Assembly: GCA_022749755.1 (NCBI GenBank)
Contig: CM040448.1
Span: 5,206,481 to 5,270,480, forward strand
Direction: 5' to 3'
Length of the DNA stretch: 64,000 nt
Origin: Azadirachta indica
Lineage: Eukaryota > Streptophyta > Magnoliopsida > Sapindales > Meliaceae
Part shown: positions 36,656 through 50,100 of the stretch, piece after piece
How positions within the stretch are numbered: position 1 is the stretch's first letter
Layout: the number at the start of each line of letters is the position of its first letter
Program-made: the position numbers and the translations under genes
The notes under the pieces: model-generated
What the model saw: the letters and a program-made list of their open reading frames with translations, nothing else
What the model was told of the DNA's origin: nothing
Database searches by the model: none

Positions 36656-37401
36656 TTAATTTAGGTGTATGCAAATGTCCAATCAAAGGCTTCTGCTGTA
36701 AAATCCGTGAGACCAGAGCGTAATATGGGGCCGCTTCTTCCATTTGAAGAGTTGGTGAATGAAACCGAACCGCTGACGAGTCTTGTGAACAGGAAGAAGA
36801 TTGTAGAAATGGTTCCCTGGAAGACTGTAATCTTCCTGATCCATGTGCTTTATTGAATACAACAAACAAAAAAAAAGTGCCACTCAAGAAGCAAAGCTCC
36901 TCTGTGGTCCGTATTCTGCCTCTGCCGGCACATCTTTATAGTTCACTTCTTTGAACTCTAACATGTTTTAAGCTGCCAGGAGGACAGTGAACTAATGGAA
37001 CTGCAAGCTGAATATGAGGATTTGCTTTTAAAATTTAAATCTCAGGTAAGTCTTTTTATTTTTGCATTTATTTCTACAAGACAGTGATACAACATTGACC
37101 TTCATCTATGTGCTCATACTTACTCATGCAGAGGACAATAAGTGAGAAACAAATTAATTTTTTAACAAGAAGGCTGGCGGAAGCTGATTGGTTTTGCAAT
37201 GGAAAATGTAAAGACTCTTCTGAATATCATTTCAATAAAAGTACCGTGATGGGGATGAAAATGTGACTAGTCTTGTTATCAAGCGACTTTAAGGGAAGGT
37301 CTTTATCATTTTTCTTTTGTCCTCTCAGATCTTTCTTCGGTTTTGTCATTACTGTCATTTGCCATATTCTTTATCTTGTAGATTAAGATGTTGGAAGCGC
37401 A

Positions 37402-37863
37402 TGTTAAAAATTAATATAAAAAAATCTAATCTAGAAATATTTAAAGGTAAAAAGAATATAAAATAATTTATGAAAAAATTTAATGTATTAATAAAGAAAA
37501 ATCTAGATAAATAGAATAATATTTAATCAAAAATATCATATAATAAAATAATATATAAAATAAAAAATATTTAAAAATTAAATAAATATCTAAATAATAA
37601 TAATAAATATCTAAATATTTATAATAAATATTTAGATATTACTAAGGATATTTTTGGAAGAAGTTTTATTGCTGTTAAATAAATGTAATGCTACTCGTTG
37701 ATTTAGAAGGCAAGAAGACTATAAATAGCTATGCATCTTGTACAAGTTTGTACGTAAGAACAACAATAATAATAAAAAAGCCAAACATTTTCGTCAATTA
37801 AAAACTTTCATTTCTTTCTCCCACTCACTTTCCTTTTCTTCCATAAACCTCAAAATACCAACA
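37402..37863 (+). repeat. 5' LTR of copia element 1
   Basis: 462 bp, TG...CA ends. Holds a TATA-like stretch (CTATAAATAGC at about 37720) before the probable transcription start. Matches 41963-42420. Confidence 0.9.
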
Positions 37864-37910
37864 GTGGTATCTGTTTGATCCACCATACTTTTAATTCAAA
37901 ATCATCATCA

Positions 37911-40900
37911 TGGCCCCCACTCCTTCTACCCAAACTCCCATTCCACTATTCAAAGGAGATGCTTACGATTTTTGGAGCATTCAAATGAGAACACTATTAA
38001 TCTCACAAGATTTGTGGGAATTGGTAAAAGAAAGATATTAAGTTCCAGTAGATCAAGAGGAGTTATCACAATGGCCGCTGCAAAACAAAAGAAGTATAAG
38101 CAAAACAAGCAAAAAGATACGAAGGCTTTATACTTCTTGCAGCAAAGAGTCGACTCAGCAATCTATCCAACCATCATGTTAGCAAAGACATCAAATGAGG
38201 CATGAAAGATCTTGGACAGTAAATTCAAGGGCTCAGACAAGGTAATTTCCATTAAACTTCAATCTTTACGGAGAAATTTTGATGCTTTAACAATGAAGGA
38301 AAGAGAATCAATTCATGCATTCTTCTCTCGTATCTTCATTATTACAAATCAAATTAAAAACTATGAAGATACAATAGAAGACAAGAAGATTATACAAAAA
38401 ATCTTAAGAAGCCTCCCTTCTAAATTTGATTATGTAATGACTGCTATAGAAATATCTAAAGATTCATCAAAACTTACTCTAGAGGAATTAATGGAAACCC
38501 TTATAGCATGTGAGGAAAGAATGCAAAAATCTGATGAACCTTTATAGCAAGCCTTTCAATCAAAAATAAATATCTCTAATAATGATGGAGATGAGAAAAA
38601 TAGTCATGGTCAAAATCCTCAAAATAGAGGAGCATTCACTAACCGTGGTAGGGGGAGAGGAAATTACAAAAATCAAGGGAGCAATAAAGAAAATTCTAGC
38701 TCCTATTGCAATTTATGCAAGAAAAATAATCATGATACAAAAGATTGCTGGTTTAAATACAAAAGATGCAAAAGGCATAATCATTTTGAAAAAGATTGTT
38801 GGTACCGACAAAAGCAAGAAGTTCATTTTACTGAAAAGAATGAATCCATTGATCAATTATTTTATTCTGCTTATTTTGCTCGTTGAGAATCATGGGATAT
38901 ATGGTATTTAGATAATGGTTGTTCAAACCACATGACAAGCAACAAAAGTTGCTTTGCTTCTTTGAATGAAAATATAAAATCCCAAGTTATACTTGGTGAT
39001 GAAAAAATTCAAAATGTTGAAGGAAAAGGCATTATTGCCGTCAAAACTAAAGATGGCAATGAAAAATATATACATGATATTTTTTATGTTCTAGGCCTTA
39101 CACAAAATTTATTAAGTGTGGGGCAATTAATTCAAAGGGCTATAAGCTTAATTTGGATAATGATAAATGCTCATAATTCACAAAAATAAGGGGTAACTTA
39201 TAACTACTATCAAAATGGCCCCTAAAAAAGTTTTTCCTTTAATGATGCCACTTGGGCAAAAATATGCTTTAAAATGTCAAAATGTGGATGATTCCACATT
39301 ATGGCATTTAAGATATGGCCATTTAAACTTTTAAGGCCTTAAATTATTGAAACAAAAAGAAATGGTGCTTGGGCTACCATATACTTCTCTTGAAAAGAAA
39401 ATATGTGAAGGATGTATTTATGGCAAAATGCATAGATTGTCATTTCTAAAGGCATCCTAGAGAGGTAGAGCTCTACTTGAATTGGCGCATGCTGATATTT
39501 GGGGTCCTTTAAGAAACCCCACACCTGGTGGCAAAAGATATTTTCTATTATTTGTTGATGATTTTACCTGTGTGATATGGGTATAATTTATTGAGCAAAA
39601 ATTAGATGTTTTTCATTATTTTACTCAATTTAAAGCCTTTGTTGAAAAACAAAGTGAGCATTTTCTAAAAATTTTAAGAATTGATCGTGGGGGAGAATTT
39701 ACTAATAAAAGATTTATTAATTTTTTAAATTTGTATATATTTTTAATTTTTTTAATTAATTTTTTTTTAAGAACTGATCGTGGCATCAACTTTAGCCCAT
39801 GGTATTAAAAAAGGGCTTATTGTTTGACGTACACCATAATAAAATGGTGTTGCTGAAAGAAAAAATAGAACAATTGTCAAGATGGCACGCACCATGCTCC
39901 ATACAAAGAATCTGTTAAAATATTTATAGGTTGAGATTGTTAACATAACTATTTATAGTTTTAATAGATCCCCCACAAAAGCTGTGAAAAATATGATTTC
40001 TTATGCAGCTTGGTTCAAGAGAAAGCTAAAAGTTGATTATTTCAAAATTTTTGGCTATATTGCTTATGCCCATATACCAAAAGAAAATCGAGAAAAATTA
40101 GATGAAAAAGGAGAGAAATGCATCTTTGTTTGATATAGCGAGGGCTATCGTCTATACAATCCAAAATCAAAGAAGTTGATCATTTCGAGAGATGTCATCT
40201 TTGACGAAGTAGCAACATAGCGATGGAGTGACGAAGCAACCAAGGCCACCCAATCCTTTGAAGAAGCTGAAGAAGCAAGAATTGATCAAAGCCTAAGTAC
40301 ATATTCTTCAAGTTCAAGCGAAAGTCCGAGACAAGAAGATTTTCCCCCAAATTCAACTCCTCCAAGAAAAATGAGATCATTACAAAATCTTTATCAAACT
40401 TGTGATATCGCATTATTTTCTTATGAGCCACAAAAAATCATAGAGAAGCAGCAAAAGAAGAAGCATAGAGACAAGCTATGGATGAGAAGATCAAGATGAT
40501 AGAAAAGAATCACACGTGGGAGCTCATGGATAAGCCAAGAGATAAAGATATCATAGGGCTAAAATGGGTCTATAAAATCAAGTATAATGGAGATGACACA
40601 ACTTAAAAGTACAAGGCACGTCTTGTCGAAAAAGAATACTCTCAACAACCAGGCATCGACTTCAATGAAACCTTTGCTCTTGTGGTGTGTATGGAGACAA
40701 TAATAATGGTGCTAGCTATAGCCATACAATTAAAGTTACAAGTTTATCAATTAGTTGTGAAGTCAACCTTTCTCAATGGTGAAATTAAAGAAGAAATCTA
40801 CGTGGAACAGCTACAAGGGTACGAGATTCAAGGCGAAGAAGACAAAGTGTATTGCTTGAAGAAAGCACTTTATGGACTTGAACAAGCTCCTCGTGCATGG

Positions 40901-41890
40901 AATAGCAAAATTGACAAATATCTTCTTGATCATGGATTATGCAAAAGCTCAAGTGAGTCATCCTTATACGTGAAGACACAAGAAAATTATTTTCTTATCC
41001 TATGTGTGTATGTCAACAACTTAGTCTATACCAGTATCGATGCAAGAATGATCGAAGATTTCAAGAAGAGCATGATGTAGGAGTACAAGATGACTAATCT
41101 TGGTCTTATGAAGTACTTTCTTGGTATGCAAGTTGAACAAAGGCCTGGGGAGATATTCATTTCTCAAGAAAAGTATACAGATGATTTGTTGAAGAAATTC
41201 CACATAAAGGATTACAAGCCGTTAGCAACACCAATGGCATTGAATGAGAAGCTGCCATGAGAAGATGGAAAAGAGAAAGTAGACGAGACAATTTATCGAA
41301 GCCTTGTCAGTTCATTGATCTATTTTCTTGACAAACGCAAGACCAGACATAGTGCACCAATCAACATTGTTTCTAGATTCATGAGTGAGCCCAACAAAGC
41401 ACATTTTGTTGCTGCGAACAGGATTTTAAGATATGTCAAAGGAACAAAGTCCTTTGGCATCTTATACAAATATGAAAGTAATTGCAATTTAATTGGCTAC
41501 ACCGATAGTGATTAGGCAGGCAATGTCGACGATCGCAAGAGCACAAGTACATACGTGTTTCTTTTAGGATCGATAGTTATTTCATGGGCATCAAAGAAAC
41601 AAAAGACTGTCATCAACAGAAGTGGAATATATGGCAGGAACAAGTGCTATAGTAGAGGCAGTATGGCTAAGAAGGATTTTAAAGGATTTGCAACAAAGCA
41701 TCGAGGCAACAACCAAAATTTACTTCGACAACGTGTTTGCAATAGCCATGACAAAAAATCCAATATTTCACAGCTGCACAAAACACATCAAGATCCAACA
41801 TCACTTTATTCAAGAGCTTGTGGAGAAAAGCGAGATTGAGTTAGAATTTTGCAAGGCCAGAGAATAGCTAGTAGATATTTTCAGAAAGCC
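37911..41890 (+). pseudogene. Copia 1 gag-pol remnant
   Basis: Domains in order: gag start (MAPTPSTQTPIPLFKGDAY at 37911, then stop codons), gag UBN2 core at 38212-38547, a CCHC zinc knuckle (CNLCKKNNHDTKDC) near 38700-38745, protease near 38900 (WYLDNGCSNHMT, where the usual active site is DSG), a GAG-pre-integrase motif (LWHLRYGHLN) near 39298, integrase to about 40130, reverse transcriptase about 40480-41230 (KALYGLEQAPRAW; the catalytic YVDD reads YVNN), and RNase H about 41400-41867. Many stops and frameshifts; it cannot encode active enzymes. Confidence 0.88.
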
Positions 41891-41962
41891 AATTCCGATT
41901 GAAAAATTTATCAAGTTTAGAGAAATGCTTGGAGTACATGATTTTTCTAGATTAAGAGGGAG

Positions 41963-42420
41963 TGTTAAAAATTAATCTAGAAAAATCTAATCTAAAAATA
42001 TTTAAAGAAAAAAATCTAAAATATTAGTCAAAGAAAATAGAATAATCTATGAAAAAATCTAATGTATTAATAAAGAAAAATTTAGATAAATAAGATAATT
42101 TTTAGTAAAAAATATCATAAAATAAAATAATATAAAAATAAAAAAAATATTTAAATAATTGTAACAAATATTTAAATATTTATAATAAATATCTAAATAT
42201 TACTAATAATATTTTTAGAAAAACTATGACTGTTAGATAAATATAATTCTACTCGTTGATTTAGGAGATAAGAAAGTATAAATAGCCATGCATATTGTAC
42301 AAGTTTGTATGGAAGAACAACAATAATAAGAAAAAAGCTAAACATTTTCATCAATTAAAAACTTTCATTTCTCTCTCCAACTCACTTTCCTTTTCTTCCA
42401 TAAACCTCAACATACCAACA
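41963..42420 (+). repeat. 3' LTR of copia element 1
   Basis: 458 bp, partner of 37402-37863, preceded by the purine tract AAGAGGGAG. Confidence 0.9.
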
Positions 42421-42574
42421 TTGCAGAAGTCGTCAAGCCAACAAAATCTGGGCAATCTAGTTGAACTTGCCATGGAGCGGGATATGTGTGCAAATGAGAA
42501 GTTTGAAGAGGTAATGATGATGACAACTGTGTGTGGCCTGTCTGTGCTTGTTAAGCCTGTGAATAGCTAGGAAT

Positions 42575-43360
42575 ATACAGGTCACTCGTAATAACTTTTT
42601 AATTATTAATGCCCTGAAAAACTTGGCTAGTATGAGGTTACCTGAAATTCATGGATAATTCCACTATTCTAAGGATTAGTACACCATGATATATGTGTGT
42701 CAATAAAACCAAAATATTTTATCTGCGGCATGTAGGAAAGATGAGCAAGTGACTTTAATTAACTGATTTTTGAAGCTTTATTTATTTAATTTTTTTTAAT
42801 GAAAGATTTTTATGAACCTCTATGAATCAGCTTATTCATTTTTTGTGTTTAAATTTATTGCATATCTTTCATTCTAAAACCAATTGTTATGCATAATACT
42901 GTAATTTTAGTTTGGTTTCGGTGCAACTCTCTCTACTATATTGGTTCTACAATCTTGGACATTTTGCCTTAGCTAATCAGAGATAGTATTTCTCAAATGT
43001 TGACGTTAGTATTTCAGTAGGATTTGTTTGGTTATCACTGAGTATTTTTAAGGTTTGGAAGTAGTACTATGCACCAACTTTTGTACTAGTTACTTTTCTG
43101 GTAGTTATGGAGACAAACTTAATTATACATTCAATGTTCCCAGCATTAGCTAGAAGCACTATTGCTTCTATTTTGGCTGCAGGAAATGATTCTCCTTCTT
43201 TTCCTCATCGCCTTCTTGTAGTCCCCTCTCTCTCTCTACCCAGAATATCAGCTAGAGTTTGCCCTTTCTGTTTTGTAGCTTTAAGCCATTGATAAGTTTT
43301 GTCCTTTCTGGCCTATCTCATTAGTGATTTTGAATTGCTGCATGTTATATAATTACTATA
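42575..43360 (+). other. Kinesin remnant, intron
   Basis: Intron-like sequence between the remnant exon that ends near 42510 and the next at about 43363 (VHEELLNAREEARVAREQ). A short open stretch at 43107-43292 has no recognisable content. Confidence 0.55.
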
Positions 43361-44644
43361 GGTTCATGAAGAGCTTCTTAATGCACGTGAGGAGGCTAGG
43401 GTTGCTCGAGAACAGCTTGCTTCTAGTGGATCTACTGGAATAACTGATTTATGTAACTTCTGCTTGTATTGGTGTTCGTGTCAACTCAGTTATCTCTTGT
43501 TTTTCAGTTCTTTTATCTTAGTTGCGTGCAATAGTCTTATGAGTTGTAATTTATGTAAATGTTTTATCAAAGCCCATGAAACTGATTTTAAGCCTCTTAT
43601 TCACTTAGGAGGGAACTTTTGGCTCTGTGCTCGAACTTTCAGAAGTCCAAGAAATTATTTCTGAAGTTCAAAACACCAAAGTAGTGGATACTGTCTCATT
43701 ACTGGCGGACGAAGCTTTCCAGAGTTTATCTGCCGTATACAATGAATTCCTTTTGAGTACTCTCAAAATATCTTCCTGGCACTACTTCAAAATTCTAGTG
43801 TTGAGAACAATGTTTTCCTTTGTGATAGAGCTAATGGTTCTTGATGGATCTACATAGAGTAGAAGGAGAGAGAGCACCTGTCCTTCTGGACTCATTATTA
43901 ATTGTTTTAATGCTTAATTGTCTCTCTGTTAAGTTTTGTTCCGAGGAGTTTATCCACTGTTCAATCAACTTGTTTTTACTTGCTTACCTTAATCAATCCT
44001 CGCGTCAGTGTCAACTTTTGTAGCGTACAAAATGCAGATTTTTACAAGGTTATTACTAATTGAATGCTAAATTGCTAAAATTCAACATTACATTGGTAAG
44101 AGTCACGTATGTGTATATATAGAAAATCAGTTATTTCACTTTATTATTAGTGATGCATGCAATTCATGATGTTTGGGATTCAACATGAAACTCATATAAT
44201 GGATATTGTTTCTAACATTGAGTTTTTAAAATTGAATGAGATTAGTCGTCTCAAAAGAAATATGGCTGAAAATAAGAAGACAAGCAATATCTATCAGTTT
44301 ACTTGATTGTGACATTCAAATTGATTCTTTAAGTTATTGTTAACATTAAAGCAGAAATTTTACGTTATTTATATTCTAAAGGGGGGACAAAGTCGGACGA
44401 AAATCAATGAAACAATGGTAGTGTACTATTGTACAAAAAGTGAGATTCTCATTGGCAAAGATAGTGATCCCTATCATGCAGTAGAAAAAATAAAATGCAT
44501 ATAATTAGAAATGTACGAATATACCATTAATTAATTTCAAGTTCTTCTGTTTATCACATTTATTGAGATATTATTATTTATTACTATTTCACTAGCCCTC
44601 CCAAGAAAAAGATTTCTAGCTCTGTCATTTCTATTTCCTTTTAA

Positions 44645-45823
44645 GAAGTTTTAACACATACCTCTCCTAACATTTCAGATTTTAACACTTCAATTAAAGG
44701 TTTAAAAAAAAGTATACTTACCTTCCCTAAATCATTAGTTGACCATTTAATTTTATTTATATGATTATAATACCCTTAATTACTTCAAACTAAAGTATAA
44801 AAAATTCAATTTGTATGTAATCAAAAATAATTTTAAATTGTATTTAATTAAAAATTAGAAATTTAATTAATGACAATTTAATTTGCGATTTTAATACTTA
44901 GATGAAAATTTTAAGAAAAGACACACTTACCTCCTTTAGACCATCAGTTGATCATATATTTTCACTTAAAATGATTATAATACACTTAATTGCTTTAAAA
45001 TAAAGTTTAAGAAACTCAATTTTAATATATTTGATATTAAAAAAATTAAAATAATTAAATTTTTGATTAATGACAATTATAATTTATATTCATTTAATAT
45101 TTATTTAAATTAAAAATTTATTTAATGATATTTAAAATTAACAATTTAGTCGTATTGATATTTTTTCTAATTTTCCGTCATTGAGTAGTTTTATCATATT
45201 TTTTGTGTAAATCTAAAAATTTACATTTGTTTTACGAATTATAAAATTGATATTGAAGTGTGGATTTAATATAGATGTGTATGACATAAATCTTGTATTA
45301 AAGTATTTTTATAAGAAGAGTAAGATTGAAGGCTATGAAATTGTTTAGTGAAATAAAAAAAATATAGTTTATTATTGGAGAATTTGTAAAAGAGAGGAGT
45401 AAGAAAGGCGGCGGCTTTACATTTTAAAATTTGAGATTTGGATAAATATGATATATGAATAAAAATTAAATTTCTATTTTGAGTAAATATTAAATAAATG
45501 TAAACTAAAATTATCAAGTTAAATTATCATTAATTAAAATTTTAATTTCAATAAATATTAAATACACGTAAACTAAAATTGTTAAATTAAATTGTCATTA
45601 ATTAAATTTCTAATTTTTAAATAAACATAAATTAAAATTATTTTTGATTACATACAAATTAAATTTCTTATACTTTACTTTGAAACAATTAAGGAATTAT
45701 AATCATATAAATAAAATTGGATGGTCAACTAATGGTCTAAGAGAGGTAAGTATGCCTTTCCTTAAACCTTTCATTTAAGTGTTAAAAGTTGAAACTTTAA
45801 GGGAGGTATGTGTTAAAACCTCT
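44645..45823. mobile_element. Foldback element, family A copy 3, with perfect 9-bp target duplication
   Basis: 1179 bp in a kinesin intron. The left end GAAGTTTTAACACATACCTC pairs with the reverse complement of the right end, AGAGGTTTTAACACATACCT. Pairing then runs for about 250 bp through CATTAGTTGACCAT, TTTATTTATATGATTATAAT and TGTATGTAATCAAAAATAAT. The same nine bases, TCCTTTTAA, flank it at 44636-44644 and 45824-45832. No transposase frame. It has the same doubled terminal motif (CATACCTC... then ACTTACCTTCCC about 75 bp inside) as the elements at 14185 and 21579. This points to a non-autonomous Mutator-like family. Confidence 0.87.
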
Positions 45824-46704
45824 TCCTTTTAATATAAAATTCATATCTAGACCTTTTTGTAGAATCTTATGTCCTGTGAATATCTTGATGTACTTTCTTC
45901 GCAGGGTTTCAAGGGTTTGACAAATTATTGCACAGCAACATTTGGTTATAAGTGACCATGAGAAGTTAGGCTGTTGCATGAGAAAGAAAGTCTCTATACT
46001 TGAGTGTGAGAAGGTTCAGTGATTTCTGTTCATTACTTATTTCCTTGTCACATTGGTCCTTTTATGTTTGATTTGTAATAACTGTAAAATTTATGTGCAA
46101 CTAATTTTGCAGCTTCATAAGGACAATCAATCTGTTGATCTACAGAGGCAAATACAAGAAATAAGGGTAAATGCTCAAAACCATCTTTGATAGTCAAATT
46201 TGTATTGACAATTCATTTGGTAAAAGTCTTTCTATGAACTTTTTTCACTGTTGCAGACACTTTCAGAACAGCAAAATTTGGAAAACATAGAATTTCTCAC
46301 TCAGATTCAAACTTTGGAAGAAGAACTTTCATGTCTAGCATCCTCGTCCTTGGCCAGGGAAAAGGAAAGTTTGAGAAAAGATCTTGAGAAAACAAAAACA
46401 AAGTTAAAAGCGACTGAGTCCAAGCTTAAGAATGCTATCCAGGAGAAAACCAAACTAAAGATTTCATCGCTTTGTCTTTACTCATTTTTTCAAATTCAAA
46501 TGTTTTAATTTAAGATATTGTCAAAGGTTAATATATTTTCACTTTACCAGGGTAAGCAAGCATTTGCTGAAAAAGAAGTAAAATAATTGCATGGTCAGAA
46601 GACTCTTCTTGAACATGATATTAGCAAACGTGACTCGCTTGCTGGTAGGAGGCGTGATTCAGTTTTGGACAAGAATTCAAAAGTGTTTGATCTGAAAAGG
46701 GGAA

Positions 46705-46937
46705 TGTAATCAGATAGATAGGAAAAAAAAATCTGTACATATTTCATTCACTATAATAGTCCGCGCATACATACACACACACATATATATATATAAGTAT
46801 GAGTCCTAACCTAAGAAGGTTCTTATTCTAGAGAGGAAATCATTCCTAAACTCCTCTTATAATCAAGCTATACAAGACTTCCTAATTATATAAGATTTCC
46901 TAATTATAACATACAAGCTGTAACACAGGCTGTAACA
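46705..46937 (-). repeat. 3' LTR of copia element 2
   Basis: 233 bp, retains TG...CA ends; partner of 50919-51135. Includes a TA/CA microsatellite that differs in length between the two copies. Confidence 0.88.
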
Positions 46938-47127
46938 TTCACCTTCAAGCTGGAGCATAGATGTTAATCATGCCTAGCTTGTTACAAAGATAATCAACCT
47001 GAGCTCTGTTAAGAACTTTTATGAAAATATCTCCCAATTGTTCTCCAGTCTTCATATATCATGTGGAAACTAATCCTTGCTGTATTTTCTCACGAATAAA
47101 ATGGCAATCAACTTTAATGTGCTTAGT

Positions 47128-50100
47128 TCATTCATGAAATACAAGATTGGAAGCAATATGAAGAACAGCTTGATTATCATACCATAACTTAGCTGGTACT
47201 AAAATCTCAAAGCCAAATTCAGTAGGAAGCTGATGTATCCGCATTATTTCACACAAAAATTGTGCTATCGCTTTGTATTCTGATTCCACACTTGAACATA
47301 AGACTACATTTTGCTTCTTACTCTTCCACGAGACTAAATTTTCTCCAACAAAGACATAATATCTTGAAATAGATCTTCGATCTTCCTTAGATCCTGCCCA
47401 ATCAACATTTGAAAAATGTTCGATCTTAGTATGCCCATGATCTTTATACAAGATTCCTCGTCTAGGTGCTCCTTTCATATAGTACAAAATCTATTTTACA
47501 GCTACCCAATGGTCAACTATTGGAGAAGACATGTATTGACTTATAATACTAACTAAATATGCAATGTTTAGTCGAGTCACTGTAAGATAATTTAACTTTC
47601 CAACCAATCTTCTGTATCTCTCAAGATCTTCAAACAACTCTCCTTCTTTTGTGAGTTGCAAATTAGGTATCATTGGAATACTATATGGTTTCATCCCTAA
47701 TTTTTCTGTCTCAGATAACAAGTCAAGCATATATTTTCTTTAAGATAAGAGAATCCTTGTCTTACTTCTTATTACCTTAACTCCCAAGAAGTACTTTAGC
47801 ATCCCTAAATTTTTTGTATGATACTGGCTGTGAAAAAAGGATTTAAGGGATGAAATACCTGAAGCATCACCTCCCAGTAATGACGATATCATCCATATAT
47901 ACAACTAGTAGAATAATGCTGCCTTCAGATTATTTATAGAAAATAGAATGATTAGATTTGCTTTTCTTCATTCCAAACCTCTAAACTACTTGACTAAATT
48001 TTCCAAACCAAGCACATAGGCTCTGTTTCAAACCATATAAAGACTTATAAAGACGATAAAATTTTCCATACTCCCTCTGATCAACGAAATCAAGAGGTTG
48101 CTCCATATAAACTTCCTCTTGAAGATCTCTCTAAAGAAAATCATTCTTGATGTCTAGCTGATGCAAAGGCCAATGATGAGTAGCTGCCATAGAAATGAAT
48201 AATTTGATAGATGTTAACTTAGCAACAGGAGAAAATGTATCAGAATAATCAACTCTATAAGTTTGAGCATATCCTTTATCTACAAAACGAGCTTTTAATC
48301 GAGAAACTGACCGGATTCATTTTGATTGCAAAAACCCATTTACATCCAATAGTCTTCTTCTTGTAGGTAAATTTACCAAGTCCCAAGTACCATTATCGTT
48401 TAGAGCATTCATCTCCTCTATCATAGCATTATACCATCTAGGATGGGATAGGGCTTTATAAATAGTCTTAGAAATAGAGATAGAGTCAAGAGATGCAATA
48501 AAAGAACAATTAAAGGATGACCAATGGTTATAAGACATAAAGGAAAAAATAGGGCAAGTACATTAGCATTTACCTTTTCGAAGGGTAATAGGAAGATCAT
48601 CACTAGATGTTGGATCTGACAGCAAAGGATCTAGTTTAGGACATGTATCGGGAGGATTTTGTCATCTAGAGTAAACCTGAGTGATGGGTGGCCGAACAGC
48701 AGCAGACACAAGAGGAGTAGAAATAGGAGATGGGAAAGTATATATCAATACATCATCATCCTCCCTTTAACTTGCATGTGTGGAAAATGGACAAAAAAGT
48801 GTATCTTTTAGAAAGGTAACATCAGCTAACATAAGGTACTTGTCAAGACTAAGGCAATAACATCTATAACCCTTTTGAATGTGAGAGTAGCCAAGAAAAA
48901 TACATTTCAAAGATTTAGGGTCTAGTTTTGTGATCTAAGGGCGAATATTCCGAACAAAACTTGTACAACTAGATATTCTACTTTCAATAGGAAATAATGA
49001 CTTAGTTGGAAAAAGAGTGTGATAAGGTGTTTTACCATTAAGGATAGAGGAAGGCATGTGGTTAATTAGAAAACAAGATGTTGAAACTGCATCAACCTAA
49101 AAATAGTAAAGTTCTTGTAGTTTCAAGTAGTTGTCTATTTTTTCTTTCTGTCACCCTATTTTGAGATGGTGTATGTACACAAGAAGTTTGATGGAGAATT
49201 CCATGCTTAATCATGTAAGATTAAAAAGTTTCTAAAAAATACTCTTTAGCATTATCATTTCTTAGTATTCGAACAGGAACATTAAACTGAGTTTTAATTT
49301 CAGCACAAAAAGTATAAAAATGAGAAAATAATTCAGAACAATTTTCCATTAGATATAACCAAGTCATACAAGAATAATCATCAACAAAAGTAATAAAGTA
49401 TTTAAATCCAGTTTTAAACACAACTAGAGAAAGACCACAAACATCTGAATGAACTAACTAAAAAAAAGCACCAACTCATTTATTGACTCTAGGACTCGAA
49501 CTAAGACGATGATGTTTGGCAAACTGACAAGACTCACAGTCTAAAGAAGATAAACTATAAAACCGAGGACACATTTTTTTCAACAAAGGAAGAGAAGGAT
49601 GGCTTAATCAACAATGTGTTTCAAACGGGGTTGTTACTCCATAACACGTTATGGAATTTGATACTTGTTTATCAGGACTGTAGAGGCCTCCAGATTCATG
49701 TCTTTTACCAATAATTTTCTTCGTCATAAGATCCTGAAACAAGCAATAATCAGGAAGAATAAGACACAACAATTAAAAGTACGAGTGAGTTTGCTTACAG
49801 AAATTAGATTAAAAGAAAATTGAGGTAAACTTAAAATAGATGTCAAATGAAGTGATGAAGTAGGGTTAATTGTGCCAGACCCAAGAGTAGAAGATGTTGA
49901 CCCATCTACTAAAGTGACAGTAGAAGAAGATGTATATGATTGAAAAGTAGAAAATAGACTATAATTACTTGTCATATGATCTGTGGCACCAGAATCTATG
50001 ACCCACTTGGAAGACGAGGAAACAAGACATGTATTTGGTTTACCTGAGTCAACAAAAGCAGTGACAGAAGTAGATGAAGACTTTAAGAATTCTTGGTACT

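Larger units (their letters stand above)
37402..42420 (+). mobile_element. Ty1-copia LTR retrotransposon 1, inserted in a kinesin exon
   Basis: About 5.0 kb with LTRs at 37402-37863 and 41963-42420, both starting TGTTAAAAATTAAT and ending ATACCAACA. The primer-binding site next to the left LTR is TGGTATCTG, a decayed form of the initiator Met-tRNA site TGGTATCAG. A polypurine tract (AAGAGGGAG) precedes the right LTR. The 5-bp flanks are GCGCA and TTGCA, imperfect, matching in three of five positions. The LTRs differ at many sites, so the insertion is old. Joining the flanks after removing the element and one 5-bp copy gives a continuous kinesin frame (MLEAQKSSSQQNLGNLVELA). Confidence 0.92.

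Noticed and set aside
38212..38547. Possible host gene with a gag-like domain
   Set aside because: It lies between matching LTRs next to zinc knuckle, protease and reverse transcriptase remnants, so it is retrotransposon gag.
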